27,630 nt of DNA from Gammaproteobacteria bacterium (GTDB taxonomy: Bacteria > Pseudomonadota > Gammaproteobacteria > Chromatiales > Chromatiaceae): positions 1 to 27,630 of the forward strand of contig JAGVUH010000126.1 in assembly GCA_019136395.1 (NCBI GenBank), written 5' to 3'. The notes under the pieces were generated by a model. The model did not search any database, was not told the origin of the DNA, and worked only from the letters and a program-made list of their open reading frames with translations. Shown here in pieces: positions 1 through 7,137 of the stretch. The position numbers and the translations under genes are program-made. Each line of letters begins with the position of its first letter. Within the stretch, counting starts at the first letter, position 1.

Positions 1-38
1 CGACCCCCGCCCCGCGGACGCGGCGCTGGGCGCCCCGG

Positions 39-1196
39 GTGGCGCTGCTGTGGCTGGGGGCGGCCCTCTTTGCCGTCAGCGGCGCGCTGGTGGTGATCGC
101 GGGGTTCCAGGCCTTGACCGAAGGGCTGGTGCTGCGCACCCGCACCGCGGCGCAGTTTCCCGATGACGCCCGCTTCGCCCGCCTGTGCCCGCCAGCGGAC
201 GCCGCCGGTGAGGCCAACGGACCCGGGGTGGACGCGGCGGCGCGGGCGGCGGCGCAGGGCAAGCTCGCCGCAGCGGACAGCCGTCTGGTGGACTACGCCG
301 GGGTGACGTCGCGCCTGGAAAGCGCGCGCAATCTGCTGGACTCGGCGGTAGCGATCGATCCCTGCTACGCCGCCCTCTATGTCGGCTATAGCCGCTATTT
401 TCTGCGCCAGGCCACCGGGACGGAAACCCCCGCGGCCCTGGCGCGGGCGCGTACCGCCGTGGCGCGGGCGATCGCCCTCGAGCCGGACTACGCTCCGGCG
501 TATGTGGTGGCGGGATTTGTCGCGCTGCGCCAGGGCGAGCTCGGGGCCAGCGCGGCCTATTTAGACACCGCCGAGCGGCTGGGTTCGACCGATCCCTGGC
601 TGTTGAATAACCGGGCGCTGCTGCACGAGGCGCACGGCGACTATGAGGCCGCCGCGGTGCTGTATCACCAGGTGAGCACCGCCAAGGACATGGAGCGGCA
701 CGCCCGGCGCTTCGCCCTCGATGGGCTTGGGCAGTACTACCGGCGCATCGGCGCGGTCGACCGCGCCCGGCAGGTGATCGGCGCGCGCATTGATGCCATT
801 CCCGATGACGGGGAGGGGTATGCCAAGCAGGCGGAGTTATTGCTCTGCGAGACCGGCGAGATCACGGCGGCGCTGGCCGCCGCGCAACGGGCCAATGAAT
901 TGCAGAATAGTCTGCGCACCACCGGCTTGCTGGCCCAGGTGTATGTCGCGCGCTGGGCCGAGCAACTGCTGGCGGATAATCGCCAACTCCGGCGCGAGGC
1001 GCAACGCAGTCTGACCCTGGCGCAACGCCTCCATCCCGTCCCGCCGCCGGAGATGGTGGCCGGGGCCTGTCCGGGGGCGCGGCTGGCGACGCGGGTCGCG
1101 GCAGCGTGGGCGAAACATCAGGCCGATCAGGCAGCGCTGGCGGCACGGCGCGCGCAGGCGCGGCAGGCCAAGCGGCCGGACGCCGCGGGGGGCTGA
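39..1196 (+). CDS. TPR-repeat membrane-anchored protein, possibly 5'-partial
   Basis: The protein starts with a hydrophobic segment (about residues 2-26) preceded by Arg-rich residues in the open frame upstream, so it looks like a type II membrane anchor. The rest is helical and shows tetratricopeptide character: paired helices with Ala/Gly/Tyr spacing such as ALEPDYAPAYVVAGFVALRQG and a following block with DPWLLNNRALLHEAHGDYEAA. TPR proteins act as protein-protein scaffolds; no catalytic motif is seen. The start used is a GTG at 39, but the frame stays open to the window edge, so the true start may lie outside. The C-terminus is rich in Ala, Arg and Gln. No gene partner is visible upstream. 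The TPR call is fairly sure; the biological role is unknown. Confidence 0.7.
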   Translation: MALLWLGAALFAVSGALVVIAGFQALTEGLVLRTRTAAQFPDDARFARLCPPADAAGEANGPGVDAAARAAAQGKLAAADSRLVDYAGVTSRLESARNLLDSAVAIDPCYAALYVGYSRYFLRQATGTETPAALARARTAVARAIALEPDYAPAYVVAGFVALRQGELGASAAYLDTAERLGSTDPWLLNNRALLHEAHGDYEAAAVLYHQVSTAKDMERHARRFALDGLGQYYRRIGAVDRARQVIGARIDAIPDDGEGYAKQAELLLCETGEITAALAAAQRANELQNSLRTTGLLAQVYVARWAEQLLADNRQLRREAQRSLTLAQRLHPVPPPEMVAGACPGARLATRVAAAWAKHQADQAALAARRAQARQAKRPDAAGG

Positions 1197-1498
1197 ACGG
1201 CCGCGCACGGACCAGTTGCGCCCGCCGGGGGCAGAGGGTAACCTTGCCCGCAAGCTGTGCATCAGCGATGGCCGACGCCCGCGCGGCGTCCCCGCTCTTT
1301 CTCCGTCGCGGCGCCGGCGCGACCCGGCCGCCGCGGCCGTGGTAGGCCGGTTACCGGTGCCGGCGCGCTCCCGGCGGTCGCCGGCGCGCCCGCGGCGCGT
1401 TGGCCGCCCCCTCTCTCCCGCCTCGTTGCGTCCCTGGCCAGGCCCGGTCCGTCCGCCGCCCGCGCCGCGGGTCGTCCGCTTTCCCTGACGTCACCGCA
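1197..1498. other. Gene-free GC-rich intergenic stretch
   Basis: No ORF here has convincing protein character. The overlapping ORFs on both strands are Arg/Pro/Ala-rich, as expected from random high-GC sequence. The stretch leads into the 29-bp repeated element at 1499 and a structured leader upstream of the nuclease gene. No terminator for the TPR gene is evident. Confidence 0.5.
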
Positions 1499-1527
1499 CG
1501 TCCTTGTGCTGGCAAGTAGTCCAGCGA
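1499..1527 (+). promoter_or_regulatory. 29-bp repeated upstream element, copy 1
   Basis: This stretch matches 6982-7010 at 28 of 29 positions. Its core has inverted arms GCTGG and CCAGC separated by 8 bases (AAGTA differs by one base between copies). It lies 141 bp before the nuclease ATG, and the second copy lies 127 bp before another start codon, so a shared operator or promoter element is the simplest reading. No good sigma-70 -35/-10 pair can be assigned. Confidence 0.55.
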
Positions 1528-1534
1528 TAGCAGT

Positions 1535-1592
1535 CCCGCTCCGGGGGTCTTTTACCACCCCCACGGGGCTGGTGATCACCCTCCGTAGCGGG
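1535..1592 (+). promoter_or_regulatory. Structured leader hairpin upstream of the nuclease gene
   Basis: Outer arms CCCGCT (1535-1540) and AGCGGG (1587-1592) enclose a second stem, GGGGGT (1543-1548) with ACCCCC (1557-1562), and the palindrome GGTGATCACC (1571-1580). Together they could fold as a branched RNA. A further small stem CACGGG/CCCGTG sits just before the Shine-Dalgarno of the nuclease gene. No long U-run follows, so this is more a leader structure than a terminator. Confidence 0.35.
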
Positions 1593-1668
1593 TCTTGTTC
1601 GGCCGGTGCGCGCACCCGGCTTTCTGACTGACCCCACTCACGGGCTGCGCCCCCGTGCGGAGAATTCC

Positions 1669-2526
1669 ATGAACGAGCTGAAACTAAGCCCCACCGGGGT
1701 GCTGCGTTACGACACCTGCCCCCGGCAGGCGTTGTTTTACCTGCAGGGTTGGCGGACCAAGGCCAAGGCGGACGCCCTGGTCTTCGGTTCGGTGGTCCAC
1801 GAGGTGCTCGCCGGCTATCACGCCGGCACCTTGCCCCCCGACCAGCTGGGCGCCGCCTGGGACCAGAAATGGTCCGCGGCCATCACCCAGCCCATCGCCT
1901 ACGGCGCCGAGCGCACCCCGGAAGGGTTGCGTCAGACCGGCGCCGCCTTGTTCGCCGCCTACCATGGCGTCTGGCAGGCCACCGGCCTGCAGACCCTCAG
2001 GGATGACCAGGGCCCCTGCGTCGAACGACGCCTGTTCGTGCGCTTGCCGCGCGCGCAGGTGTTGTTCGAGGGGGTGATCGATCTCGTCGCGACCCGTGAC
2101 GGTCCACCGGCGATCGTCGACCACAAATCCCCCGGCGCCAAGCCGGACCCCAACTTCGCCGAAAAGTCGGATCAGCTCCTGGCCTACCAGGCGCTGTTCG
2201 ACGCCAATGCCCCGCTGCATGGATTGGGGCTGGCGGCGCAGATCGGCTTTGCCGCGCTGGTCAAACGCGCGGTGCCGAAAACCAGTCGCGGCACCGGACC
2301 GGAGGTCTTGCCGCCGTTGCTGGTGGAGCGGCGTCCCGCCGCTGAGGTGGCGGCGTATTGGGAAAAGGTCACGGATACCGCCAGCGCCATGCGCGCGGGC
2401 AGTTTTCGCCGCCGGTCCCTGGCAGAGCACAACTCGCCCTGCAAGTTGTGTGAGTACGAAGCCGCGTGTTGGCGCAACGACTTTACCGGCTTGACCCAGG
2501 GTCAGGATCGCACCCTCGACCTGTAG
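1669..2526 (+). CDS. PD-(D/E)XK nuclease, Cas4/RecB-like, with probable Fe-S cluster
   Basis: This 285-residue protein has the PD-(D/E)XK layout: Asp138 in a GVIDLVA strand, then Asp151-x-Lys153 in IVDHK, followed by a Q-x3-Y helix (QLLAYQ) typical of the RecB/Cas4 clade. One cysteine near the N-terminus (Cys17, DTCPRQ) and a C-terminal C-x2-C-x5-C set (Cys258, Cys261, Cys267) match the four-cysteine arrangement that holds an iron-sulfur cluster in Cas4 and AddB-type nucleases. It should cut or trim DNA. The ATG at 1669 is chosen over an upstream ATG at 1606 because GGAG precedes it and family similarity begins there. No cas genes or CRISPR array are present, so it is not a Cas4 of an adaptation module here. 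It leads a plus-strand series that includes an AAA+ ATPase. Confidence 0.85.
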   Translation: MNELKLSPTGVLRYDTCPRQALFYLQGWRTKAKADALVFGSVVHEVLAGYHAGTLPPDQLGAAWDQKWSAAITQPIAYGAERTPEGLRQTGAALFAAYHGVWQATGLQTLRDDQGPCVERRLFVRLPRAQVLFEGVIDLVATRDGPPAIVDHKSPGAKPDPNFAEKSDQLLAYQALFDANAPLHGLGLAAQIGFAALVKRAVPKTSRGTGPEVLPPLLVERRPAAEVAAYWEKVTDTASAMRAGSFRRRSLAEHNSPCKLCEYEAACWRNDFTGLTQGQDRTLDL

Positions 2527-2534
2527 TTTTCTTG

Positions 2535-2619
2535 GGGGCTACGCCCCAGTCATCCCCGCGGCCCTGGCCAGCCGCGTTCGCTTTCCTGTACGCCCGTGGC
2601 CGGGGCGTTGGAGCATCCC
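2535..2619 (+). repeat. Repeated gene leader, copy 1
   Basis: The leader begins with a tight hairpin GGGGC-TAC-GCCCC (2535-2547), then has the palindrome CTGGCCAG (2564-2571), and ends in GGAGCAT just before the ATG of the 80-residue protein. The same order and much of the sequence recur at 2911-2996 before the AAA+ gene. The conservation is in non-coding DNA directly before two start codons, which argues for a cis-acting RNA or promoter element. Confidence 0.55.
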
Positions 2620-2862
2620 ATGGACCACAACATGCTGGTGAAACTCGTCGACAACGGCGGCGTGACCATCCCGCCGGAGGTCATCGCCCAAGTCGGCAAA
2701 CTGGTGCGGCAAAACACCCCGCACGACCTCGCCGGCCGGCCCTGGACGCCCTGCGGATTTGAGCGCAACGGCGCCTGTCAGGGCCCCCGCAACCCCCCCT
2801 GCCTGATGGCGGAGGCGGGACGCTGCGGCTACCGCCAGGACCACGACCAGGGTCTGCATTGA
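2620..2862 (+). CDS. Small Cys-rich protein of unknown function
   Basis: An 80-residue protein starting at ATG 2620, which has GGAGCAT eight bases upstream; an in-frame ATG at 2596 is less likely. The N-terminal half (LVKLVDNGGVTIPPEVIAQVGKLV) looks like a short strand followed by an amphipathic helix. The C-terminal half has four cysteines (CGF, GAC, PPC, GRC) and several His, compatible with a small metal-binding fold. I do not recognise the family. It sits between the nuclease and the AAA+ ATPase genes and shares its leader sequence with the latter, so co-regulation is likely. A terminator-like hairpin follows it. Confidence 0.6.
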   Translation: MDHNMLVKLVDNGGVTIPPEVIAQVGKLVRQNTPHDLAGRPWTPCGFERNGACQGPRNPPCLMAEAGRCGYRQDHDQGLH

Positions 2863-2889
2863 TCCCGGCCCGCCGGCTGCTCACGCACC

Positions 2890-2909
2890 GCCGCCCAGGC
2901 GGCATTTTT
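2890..2909 (+). terminator. Short hairpin with T-run after the 80-residue gene
   Basis: GCCGCC and GGCGGC arms in near-direct contact (2890-2903) are followed by ATTTTT. The stem is GC-only and the T-run short, so it could be a partial terminator that separates the small gene from the AAA+ gene, which then has its own leader. Confidence 0.4.
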
Positions 2910-2910
2910 C

Positions 2911-2996
2911 GGGCGTAAGCCCTATCACCCCCGCGGTCCTGGCCAGCTGCGTTATTACCCCTGATTTGCCCTTGGCCCGGGCATGGGAGCATTCTC
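2911..2996 (+). repeat. Repeated gene leader, copy 2
   Basis: The hairpin GGGC-GTAA-GCCC (2911-2922), the palindrome CTGGCCAG (2939-2946), a TTGGCC-type block and GGGAGCATTCTC before the ATG follow the same order as the leader at 2535-2619. The hairpin bases change together while pairing is kept, which suggests that the structure matters. Confidence 0.55.
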
Positions 2997-4016
2997 ATGA
3001 GCATGATTCAGACTGTTGAAATTTCCGTGGCCCAAACCTTTGGGGTCAACGTGCCAGAGGGGATGACCCTGCCCCGGTATGTCGACGGCCACCCCCTGCA
3101 GCATTTGGTGCCGCGTGTCGAAGCGCACAGCTTCGATCTCGATCTCCTGGCGCGGGGCATGGGCTGGCTGGTCGATGAGGAGCTGCAAGCCAACCCGCTG
3201 CTGTTGTGGGGGCCGCCGGGCTCGGGCAAGTCGAGCTTCGCCGCGCAAGTCTCGGCGCGGTTGAACCGCCCCCTGATCCGCGTGGACTGCCACGCGGACA
3301 TGGATGCCCGCGATCTGCTGGGCGGCCTGCGGCTGGTGGACGGCGAAACCGTGCCCCAGCCGGGACCGACGGCGGTCGCGGCGCAATTGGGCGCCATCTG
3401 CCTGCTGGAAGAGGTGGACCGCCTGCGGCCGGAGACCCTGGTGGGTCTGAACGGCGTGTTGAACGGTGACGCGGTGCGGCTGCCCGAGGACCCGGGGACC
3501 ATCTACCAACGGGCGCCGGGGTTCGCGATCATCATGACCGCCAACACCAACCTGGCGCGGGACCCGCAGGCGCGCTACGTCTCCAACTCCCACGACATCA
3601 GCCTCCGTGATCGGGTGTTCCCGATCCACGTAGGGTATATGACGGAGGAGGCGGAGATCGCCACCATCCTCGAGCAGGTCCCCCTGCTCGCCAATGGCGG
3701 CGAACCGGAAGTGGCCAAGATGGTGAAACTGGCCCGGGCCTTGCGGGGCGGCTTTGTCGCCGGCGAGACCTCCTTCGTCATCAGCACCCGCACCCTCGTG
3801 CGTTGGGCGCGAGCGCTGACGATGTTCGTCGGCAGCGCGAACCGCATGGGCGTGCCGCCCCTGCTGTACGCCCTGAACGCCAGCTTCGCCGATGGGCTGG
3901 ATGAGGAAGAGCGCACCATGCTCTTCGAGGGGTACCGCACGGTGATTGGCGACCAGGACGGTCGCTTCCAGGAGGCGGTGCGCAAGCTGGGCCGAACGAC
4001 CTACGAGGGGGCGTGA
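2997..4016 (+). CDS. MoxR/CobS-type AAA+ ATPase
   Basis: A 339-residue single AAA+ module. Walker A is GPPGSGKS (Lys78), Walker B is LLEEVD (136-141), and the sensor region reads ATANTN-like (IIMTANTN) followed by SLRDRVFPIHVGY, typical of the MoxR/CbbQ/CobS group. An N-terminal region of about 50 residues precedes the ATPase core. Such ATPases remodel or insert cofactors into partner proteins and usually act with a von Willebrand factor A protein; I see no VWA gene in this window, so its partner is either elsewhere or one of the unknown neighbours. Its stop overlaps the next ATG (TGATG), so it is translationally coupled to the WGR-like gene. The start is supported by GGGAGCAT upstream. Confidence 0.88.
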   Translation: MSMIQTVEISVAQTFGVNVPEGMTLPRYVDGHPLQHLVPRVEAHSFDLDLLARGMGWLVDEELQANPLLLWGPPGSGKSSFAAQVSARLNRPLIRVDCHADMDARDLLGGLRLVDGETVPQPGPTAVAAQLGAICLLEEVDRLRPETLVGLNGVLNGDAVRLPEDPGTIYQRAPGFAIIMTANTNLARDPQARYVSNSHDISLRDRVFPIHVGYMTEEAEIATILEQVPLLANGGEPEVAKMVKLARALRGGFVAGETSFVISTRTLVRWARALTMFVGSANRMGVPPLLYALNASFADGLDEEERTMLFEGYRTVIGDQDGRFQEAVRKLGRTTYEGA

Positions 4017-4465
4017 TGACCACCCCCGCCACCCCGGCGCCCCGCTACCGCAATTACGGGGAGCTGATCAACCCCGCGACCAACACCTGCAAATTCTGGC
4101 TGGTGGAGGAGCGGCAGGGGGCGGTCTGGGTGCGGCACGGACGCATCACCCCGACCATGGGCAGCACCCCGGAGGAGCGCTGTCGCACCCTGATCGCCCA
4201 CCCGAACACGGCGGCGGTCAAGCGGGTGGGGCAGCTGGTGGGCGCTGGCGCCCTGATGACCGCGGTGGTCCGCGCCAAGGACAAGGCCAAGGAAGGTTAC
4301 ACGCTCCTTTGGGAGCCGTTGGCCGGCCAGCCGGATCGGGAACTGACCGCGTCCCCCCCGGCGACAACGGACGCGGCGCCCCGTCCCACCCCGGAGCCCG
4401 CTCCGGACGCGACCCCACCGGAATCACCCGCGCACTGGACCTCCCAGGCGCGGCACTGGTTCTAA
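4016..4465 (+). CDS. WGR-like domain protein with C-terminal R-x-W-F tail
   Basis: A 149-residue protein whose first 80 residues resemble a WGR domain: NPATNTCKFWLVEE, then VWVRHGRI and a helix with AAVKRV. WGR domains bind nucleic acid or partner proteins in PARPs and MolR-type regulators. After about residue 105 it becomes a Pro/Thr/Ala-rich linker and ends in HWTSQARHWF. The last residues follow the W...R-x-W-F pattern shared with the products of 4652-5524 and 7835-8656. ATG 4016 is used (TGATG overlap with the ATPase); a GTG at 4013 is an alternative. The WGR call is from pattern only and should be taken as moderate. Tight coupling to the AAA+ gene suggests a common function. Confidence 0.65.
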   Translation: MTTPATPAPRYRNYGELINPATNTCKFWLVEERQGAVWVRHGRITPTMGSTPEERCRTLIAHPNTAAVKRVGQLVGAGALMTAVVRAKDKAKEGYTLLWEPLAGQPDRELTASPPATTDAAPRPTPEPAPDATPPESPAHWTSQARHWF

Positions 4466-4474
4466 CCGGCGGCG

Positions 4475-4503
4475 CGGGCCAGACAGTCTCCCTGTCAGGC
4501 CCG
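4475..4503 (+). promoter_or_regulatory. Strong hairpin in intergenic leader
   Basis: Arms CGGGCC and GGCCCG enclose an A:A mismatch and a second paired block GACAG/CTGTC around a 5-base loop. No T-run follows, so this is a transcript-stabilising or regulatory hairpin rather than a classical terminator. It begins 10 bases after the WGR-like stop codon. Confidence 0.45.
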
Positions 4504-4551
4504 TGCCCGCTCACCCTGACCCCGCGCGCGGCGGTGACGGACGGCACTCCC

Positions 4552-4616
4552 CGTGAGTACCTTCCGCGCCGTTCGCGCTTTTTTTTATCCCGGTTCGCGC
4601 CCCGGGGTTACTCACG
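4552..4616 (+). promoter_or_regulatory. Long inverted repeat with internal T8 run before the 4652 gene
   Basis: CGTGAGTACC (4552-4561) and GGTTACTCACG (4606-4616) are inverted copies with one extra base. Between them a small GC stem (GCG...CGC) is followed by eight T (4579-4586). Two alternative folds are possible: a short terminator-like hairpin or the long outer pairing. This resembles an attenuator, but no leader peptide is evident. Confidence 0.35.
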
Positions 4617-4651
4617 ACTGGCGGTCGCGCCCCGCCCTGGAGAAAAAAACG

Positions 4652-5524
4652 ATGACCAGGAGACCGTTTGCGCCCCCCCAGCCCGTGTCCTGCCGCGGCT
4701 ACACGACGGTCGATATCGAGGCCTGCGTGCGCCGGCCGACGGCGGCGGCCCAGGACCAGTTTCTGGCGGACTTTCGCCGCTGGGGGATAGGGCTGTGGGC
4801 CAACGAGCTCAACGCCCTCCGGCTGCTGGTGGATCTGTGCCAGGACTGGCGCAGCTTCGCGCTGCTGGAGCGGGTCGCCGCGCTGGAACTGCCGAGCTTT
4901 TACCTGTGGATTCGCCGCTCACGGACGCCGGAAGCGCTGAGCCGCTTGTTTGGGGATTACGTGGTGGCCCACCAGGCCGTGGGCATGCACCTGCCGCGCT
5001 GCAGCGGTTTGTTCCCGCTGGGGTGGCTGGTGACGTCGCCGCTGGAGCTGGGCGCGATGCTCCGCCCCTGGCAATTCGTCGCCCAGGGCCCGGTGGGCAC
5101 GCCGCCGAACTGGGCGTTTCCCGCCCGCGCGTTGCTCGACCCGCTGCTGGCTAAACTCACCGCGGAACGGGGCGCCGCCGACGCGCGGGCCCGGCTGGAT
5201 GACGCGGCCCTGGAGGTGCTGCTGACGCCAGCGGAAGCGGTGACCGTGGTCTCACGCCGCCAGGCGCGGGCCTATGTGGTCCACGGCAGTGGCGGTCCCC
5301 AGCGTCGCCTGGACGCGCCACCCGCCGGGGAGCCGCTGACGGTGGTCGCCACCCGGCCCGCGGCGGGCATCGCCTTGTGCTACGCCCACGCCGGGGGCTA
5401 TGACCTGGTGACGGACCCCGCGCTCGCGGCCCTGCGCCCGGGCACGACGGTGGACGCTTCGCCACCGGGACCCCTCCGGAAGAGCGTGACCCCGCCGCTT
5501 TGGCAGGGGCGTATCTGGTTCTAA
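4652..5524 (+). CDS. Unknown protein, R-x-W-F tail family member 1
   Basis: A 290-residue protein of no family I recognise. It is diverged but recognisably related to the product of 7835-8656: both have an LL[VL]D...RF/SF-A-L helix, a shared SFY/GFY segment, a WQF block in mid-protein, and near the end GIALCYAHAGGYDLVTDPALA versus LVLVFYATGGYEVVRNRAIA. Both finish with a Pro-rich stretch and a W-x2-R-x-W-F terminus (here PPLWQGRIWF). There is no signal peptide and no membrane segment, so it is probably cytoplasmic. ATG 4652 has GGAG at a good distance; an upstream ORF start at 4553 would put the first 33 residues across an inverted repeat and is rejected. It is followed by a clear terminator. 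Confidence 0.75.
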   Translation: MTRRPFAPPQPVSCRGYTTVDIEACVRRPTAAAQDQFLADFRRWGIGLWANELNALRLLVDLCQDWRSFALLERVAALELPSFYLWIRRSRTPEALSRLFGDYVVAHQAVGMHLPRCSGLFPLGWLVTSPLELGAMLRPWQFVAQGPVGTPPNWAFPARALLDPLLAKLTAERGAADARARLDDAALEVLLTPAEAVTVVSRRQARAYVVHGSGGPQRRLDAPPAGEPLTVVATRPAAGIALCYAHAGGYDLVTDPALAALRPGTTVDASPPGPLRKSVTPPLWQGRIWF

Positions 5525-5542
5525 AAGCGCCGTACGACTCCA

Positions 5543-5585
5543 CCGCACAGACCCGCCGTAATCCGGCGACTGTGCGGTTTTGTTT
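5543..5585 (+). terminator. Rho-independent terminator
   Basis: CCGCACAG (5543-5550) pairs perfectly with CTGTGCGG (5570-5577), with a second stem CGCCG/CGGCG inside, followed by TTTTGTTT. It lies 18 bases after the stop of the 4652-5524 gene and ends that transcript. Confidence 0.8.
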
Positions 5586-5759
5586 GCCCCGTAAAGCGCG
5601 TCGTACCCCGCACCCCCCCGCGTCAGGGCGGGTGGCAACGCGGTACGATTCTGCGGGCGTGCCGTCGCCCTTCTGCCACGGTATCCAACCGCCATACCAT
5701 CGCCTCACCGCGCGGTTTTCCCTACAATGGCGCCCTGGTCTTACCCCGTGGAGAACCCC

Positions 5760-6791
5760 ATGCGTTTTTGGCTCACCCTGTGCACCGTCGCGTTACTGGG
5801 CGGCCTGTCCGGCTGCGATCACGCCCCCTCGGCTCCGGTGACGAGCGCCGGGAGCGGAAAGGAAGAAGCCGCGCCGGCCGCCGCCGCGCCGACGGTTGAG
5901 GAGAGTCTGCTGTATTACGGCGGCCGGCCCACGGTCACCGATGCGCGCCTGCTGTACCTGTCCGCCTATCAGCAGCAGAACCTGGGTCAGCCTGACGCGC
6001 TGAGCCCCGCGGCGCTGGGCCAGCGGCTGGCGGCACACGCCCAGCGGGCCCTGGGCGGCGACACGGCGGCCTTTGCCCGCCACCCGCCGCTGCTCAGCCT
6101 GCTGAGCCTGACGGTCGGCGCCCGGGATCACAGCCTCGACTTCGGCCCGCTGTACGCCCGCGAAATCCTGCGCCGGCCGTCGCTGACCCTGCTCGGCACG
6201 GTTCCGGCCGCCGGCGCGCAACCGGGGACCCCGGCTTACGGCGCGCCGCTGGAGGCGCTGTTCGCTCAGGGCGCCCGGCTGCTCCAGGCCACCTCCCTCG
6301 CCTGTGAGCCGGCGCGCCCCGCACCGGACGCCGCGCCGGCGGACGGCGGGGGGCGCCTGGCCGACCCTCACTACGGGGTGGCGAACGTCATTCACCAGCA
6401 GAGCTATACCTGCGCGCGCCGGGTGGCCCCGGCGGACGGGCACGATCCCCTGGGGCTGTATCAGGTGGGCGTGACGGCGTTCCCGGTGCATGAGGCCCCG
6501 CCCGCGGTCACGCGCGACTTCGGCTACGCCGGGATTACCGGCACCCTGGCCCGGGCCGGCGATCCGCTCGTCATTGTCACCCTGCCCTGGCTAGATGAGT
6601 TCCCCCATCTGGGCGGCGATCAGGCGGCCTGGACGCTGCTCGACGAGCTCAAGATGGCCCTGCCGACCGGCTGGTATTACCTGCTCAGCGCCGCCCCCCC
6701 GGGCGTCCCCGGCGGCGGCCTGATGCTCTACGCCGGCCGCCAGGAGGAGGGCGCGGTGACGCCCACCGCCCTGGGCGCCTTGCCCTATTAG
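5760..6791 (+). CDS. Predicted lipoprotein of unknown function
   Basis: A 343-residue protein beginning with a short lipoprotein signal peptide: hydrophobic residues 4-16 and lipobox LSGC (Cys19), followed by a low-complexity Ala/Pro/Ser linker to about residue 50. The mature protein should be tethered to a membrane facing the periplasm. The globular part has two halves separated by a Pro/Ala/Gly-rich loop near residues 195-205 and a terminal segment with PTGWYYLLSAAPPGVPGGG. No catalytic motif is recognised. The start is fixed by the signal peptide and GTGGAGAACC upstream; a TACAAT -10-like box at 5723-5728 has no clear -35. It is a solo gene between a terminator and the second repeated upstream element. 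Confidence 0.75.
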   Translation: MRFWLTLCTVALLGGLSGCDHAPSAPVTSAGSGKEEAAPAAAAPTVEESLLYYGGRPTVTDARLLYLSAYQQQNLGQPDALSPAALGQRLAAHAQRALGGDTAAFARHPPLLSLLSLTVGARDHSLDFGPLYAREILRRPSLTLLGTVPAAGAQPGTPAYGAPLEALFAQGARLLQATSLACEPARPAPDAAPADGGGRLADPHYGVANVIHQQSYTCARRVAPADGHDPLGLYQVGVTAFPVHEAPPAVTRDFGYAGITGTLARAGDPLVIVTLPWLDEFPHLGGDQAAWTLLDELKMALPTGWYYLLSAAPPGVPGGGLMLYAGRQEEGAVTPTALGALPY

Positions 6792-6981
6792 CGCCCCCGG
6801 CGCCACGTCCCCGTGCCGGCCGGCGCGCACCGTTTGCCCGCCCGGGGTGCGCTATCGTGACCATCCGCGGTCTGGCAGCCACCGCCCCGGGTCGGCGCGG
6901 ACCACTCCCCTCCCGACCCGTGGCCCGGCGCCTCACCCCGGCGCGCGCCCGGCCCGCGCTCCCCCTTTCTCCGACGCACCG
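6792..6981. other. Gene-free GC-rich intergenic stretch
   Basis: No credible ORF; the short ORFs present are Arg/Pro/Ala-rich and antisense to each other. The 3' part (CCCTTTCTCCGACG) already resembles the sequence before the other copy of the 29-bp element, so the repeated region may be somewhat longer than the near-identical core. Confidence 0.45.
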
Positions 6982-7010
6982 CGTCCTTGTGCTGGCAAGT
7001 ATTCCAGCGA
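6982..7010 (+). promoter_or_regulatory. 29-bp repeated upstream element, copy 2
   Basis: Second copy of the element at 1499-1527, differing at one base in the centre of the spacer between the GCTGG and CCAGC arms. It sits 127 bp before the ATG of the 7138 gene, a spacing close to that of the first copy. Confidence 0.55.
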
Positions 7011-7137
7011 CAGGTAACCCTCACCGGCAACGGTATGCGGGTTCCCGGGTGTGCCCGTTTCCGGGCCGGTCGGTTGGCAGGCGCAGCCAACCGCCGCCGC
7101 TTGATTCATCGCCGTTGCGCACGGCCAGGAGTGACAC

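Noticed and set aside
4553..4651. Upstream extension of the 4652 protein
   Set aside because: It would encode across an inverted repeat and T-run, and the ATG at 4652 has a good ribosome binding site.
3946..5154. A 402-codon frame that overlaps the AAA+, WGR-like and 4652 genes
   Set aside because: It is out of frame with three better-supported genes and has biased composition.
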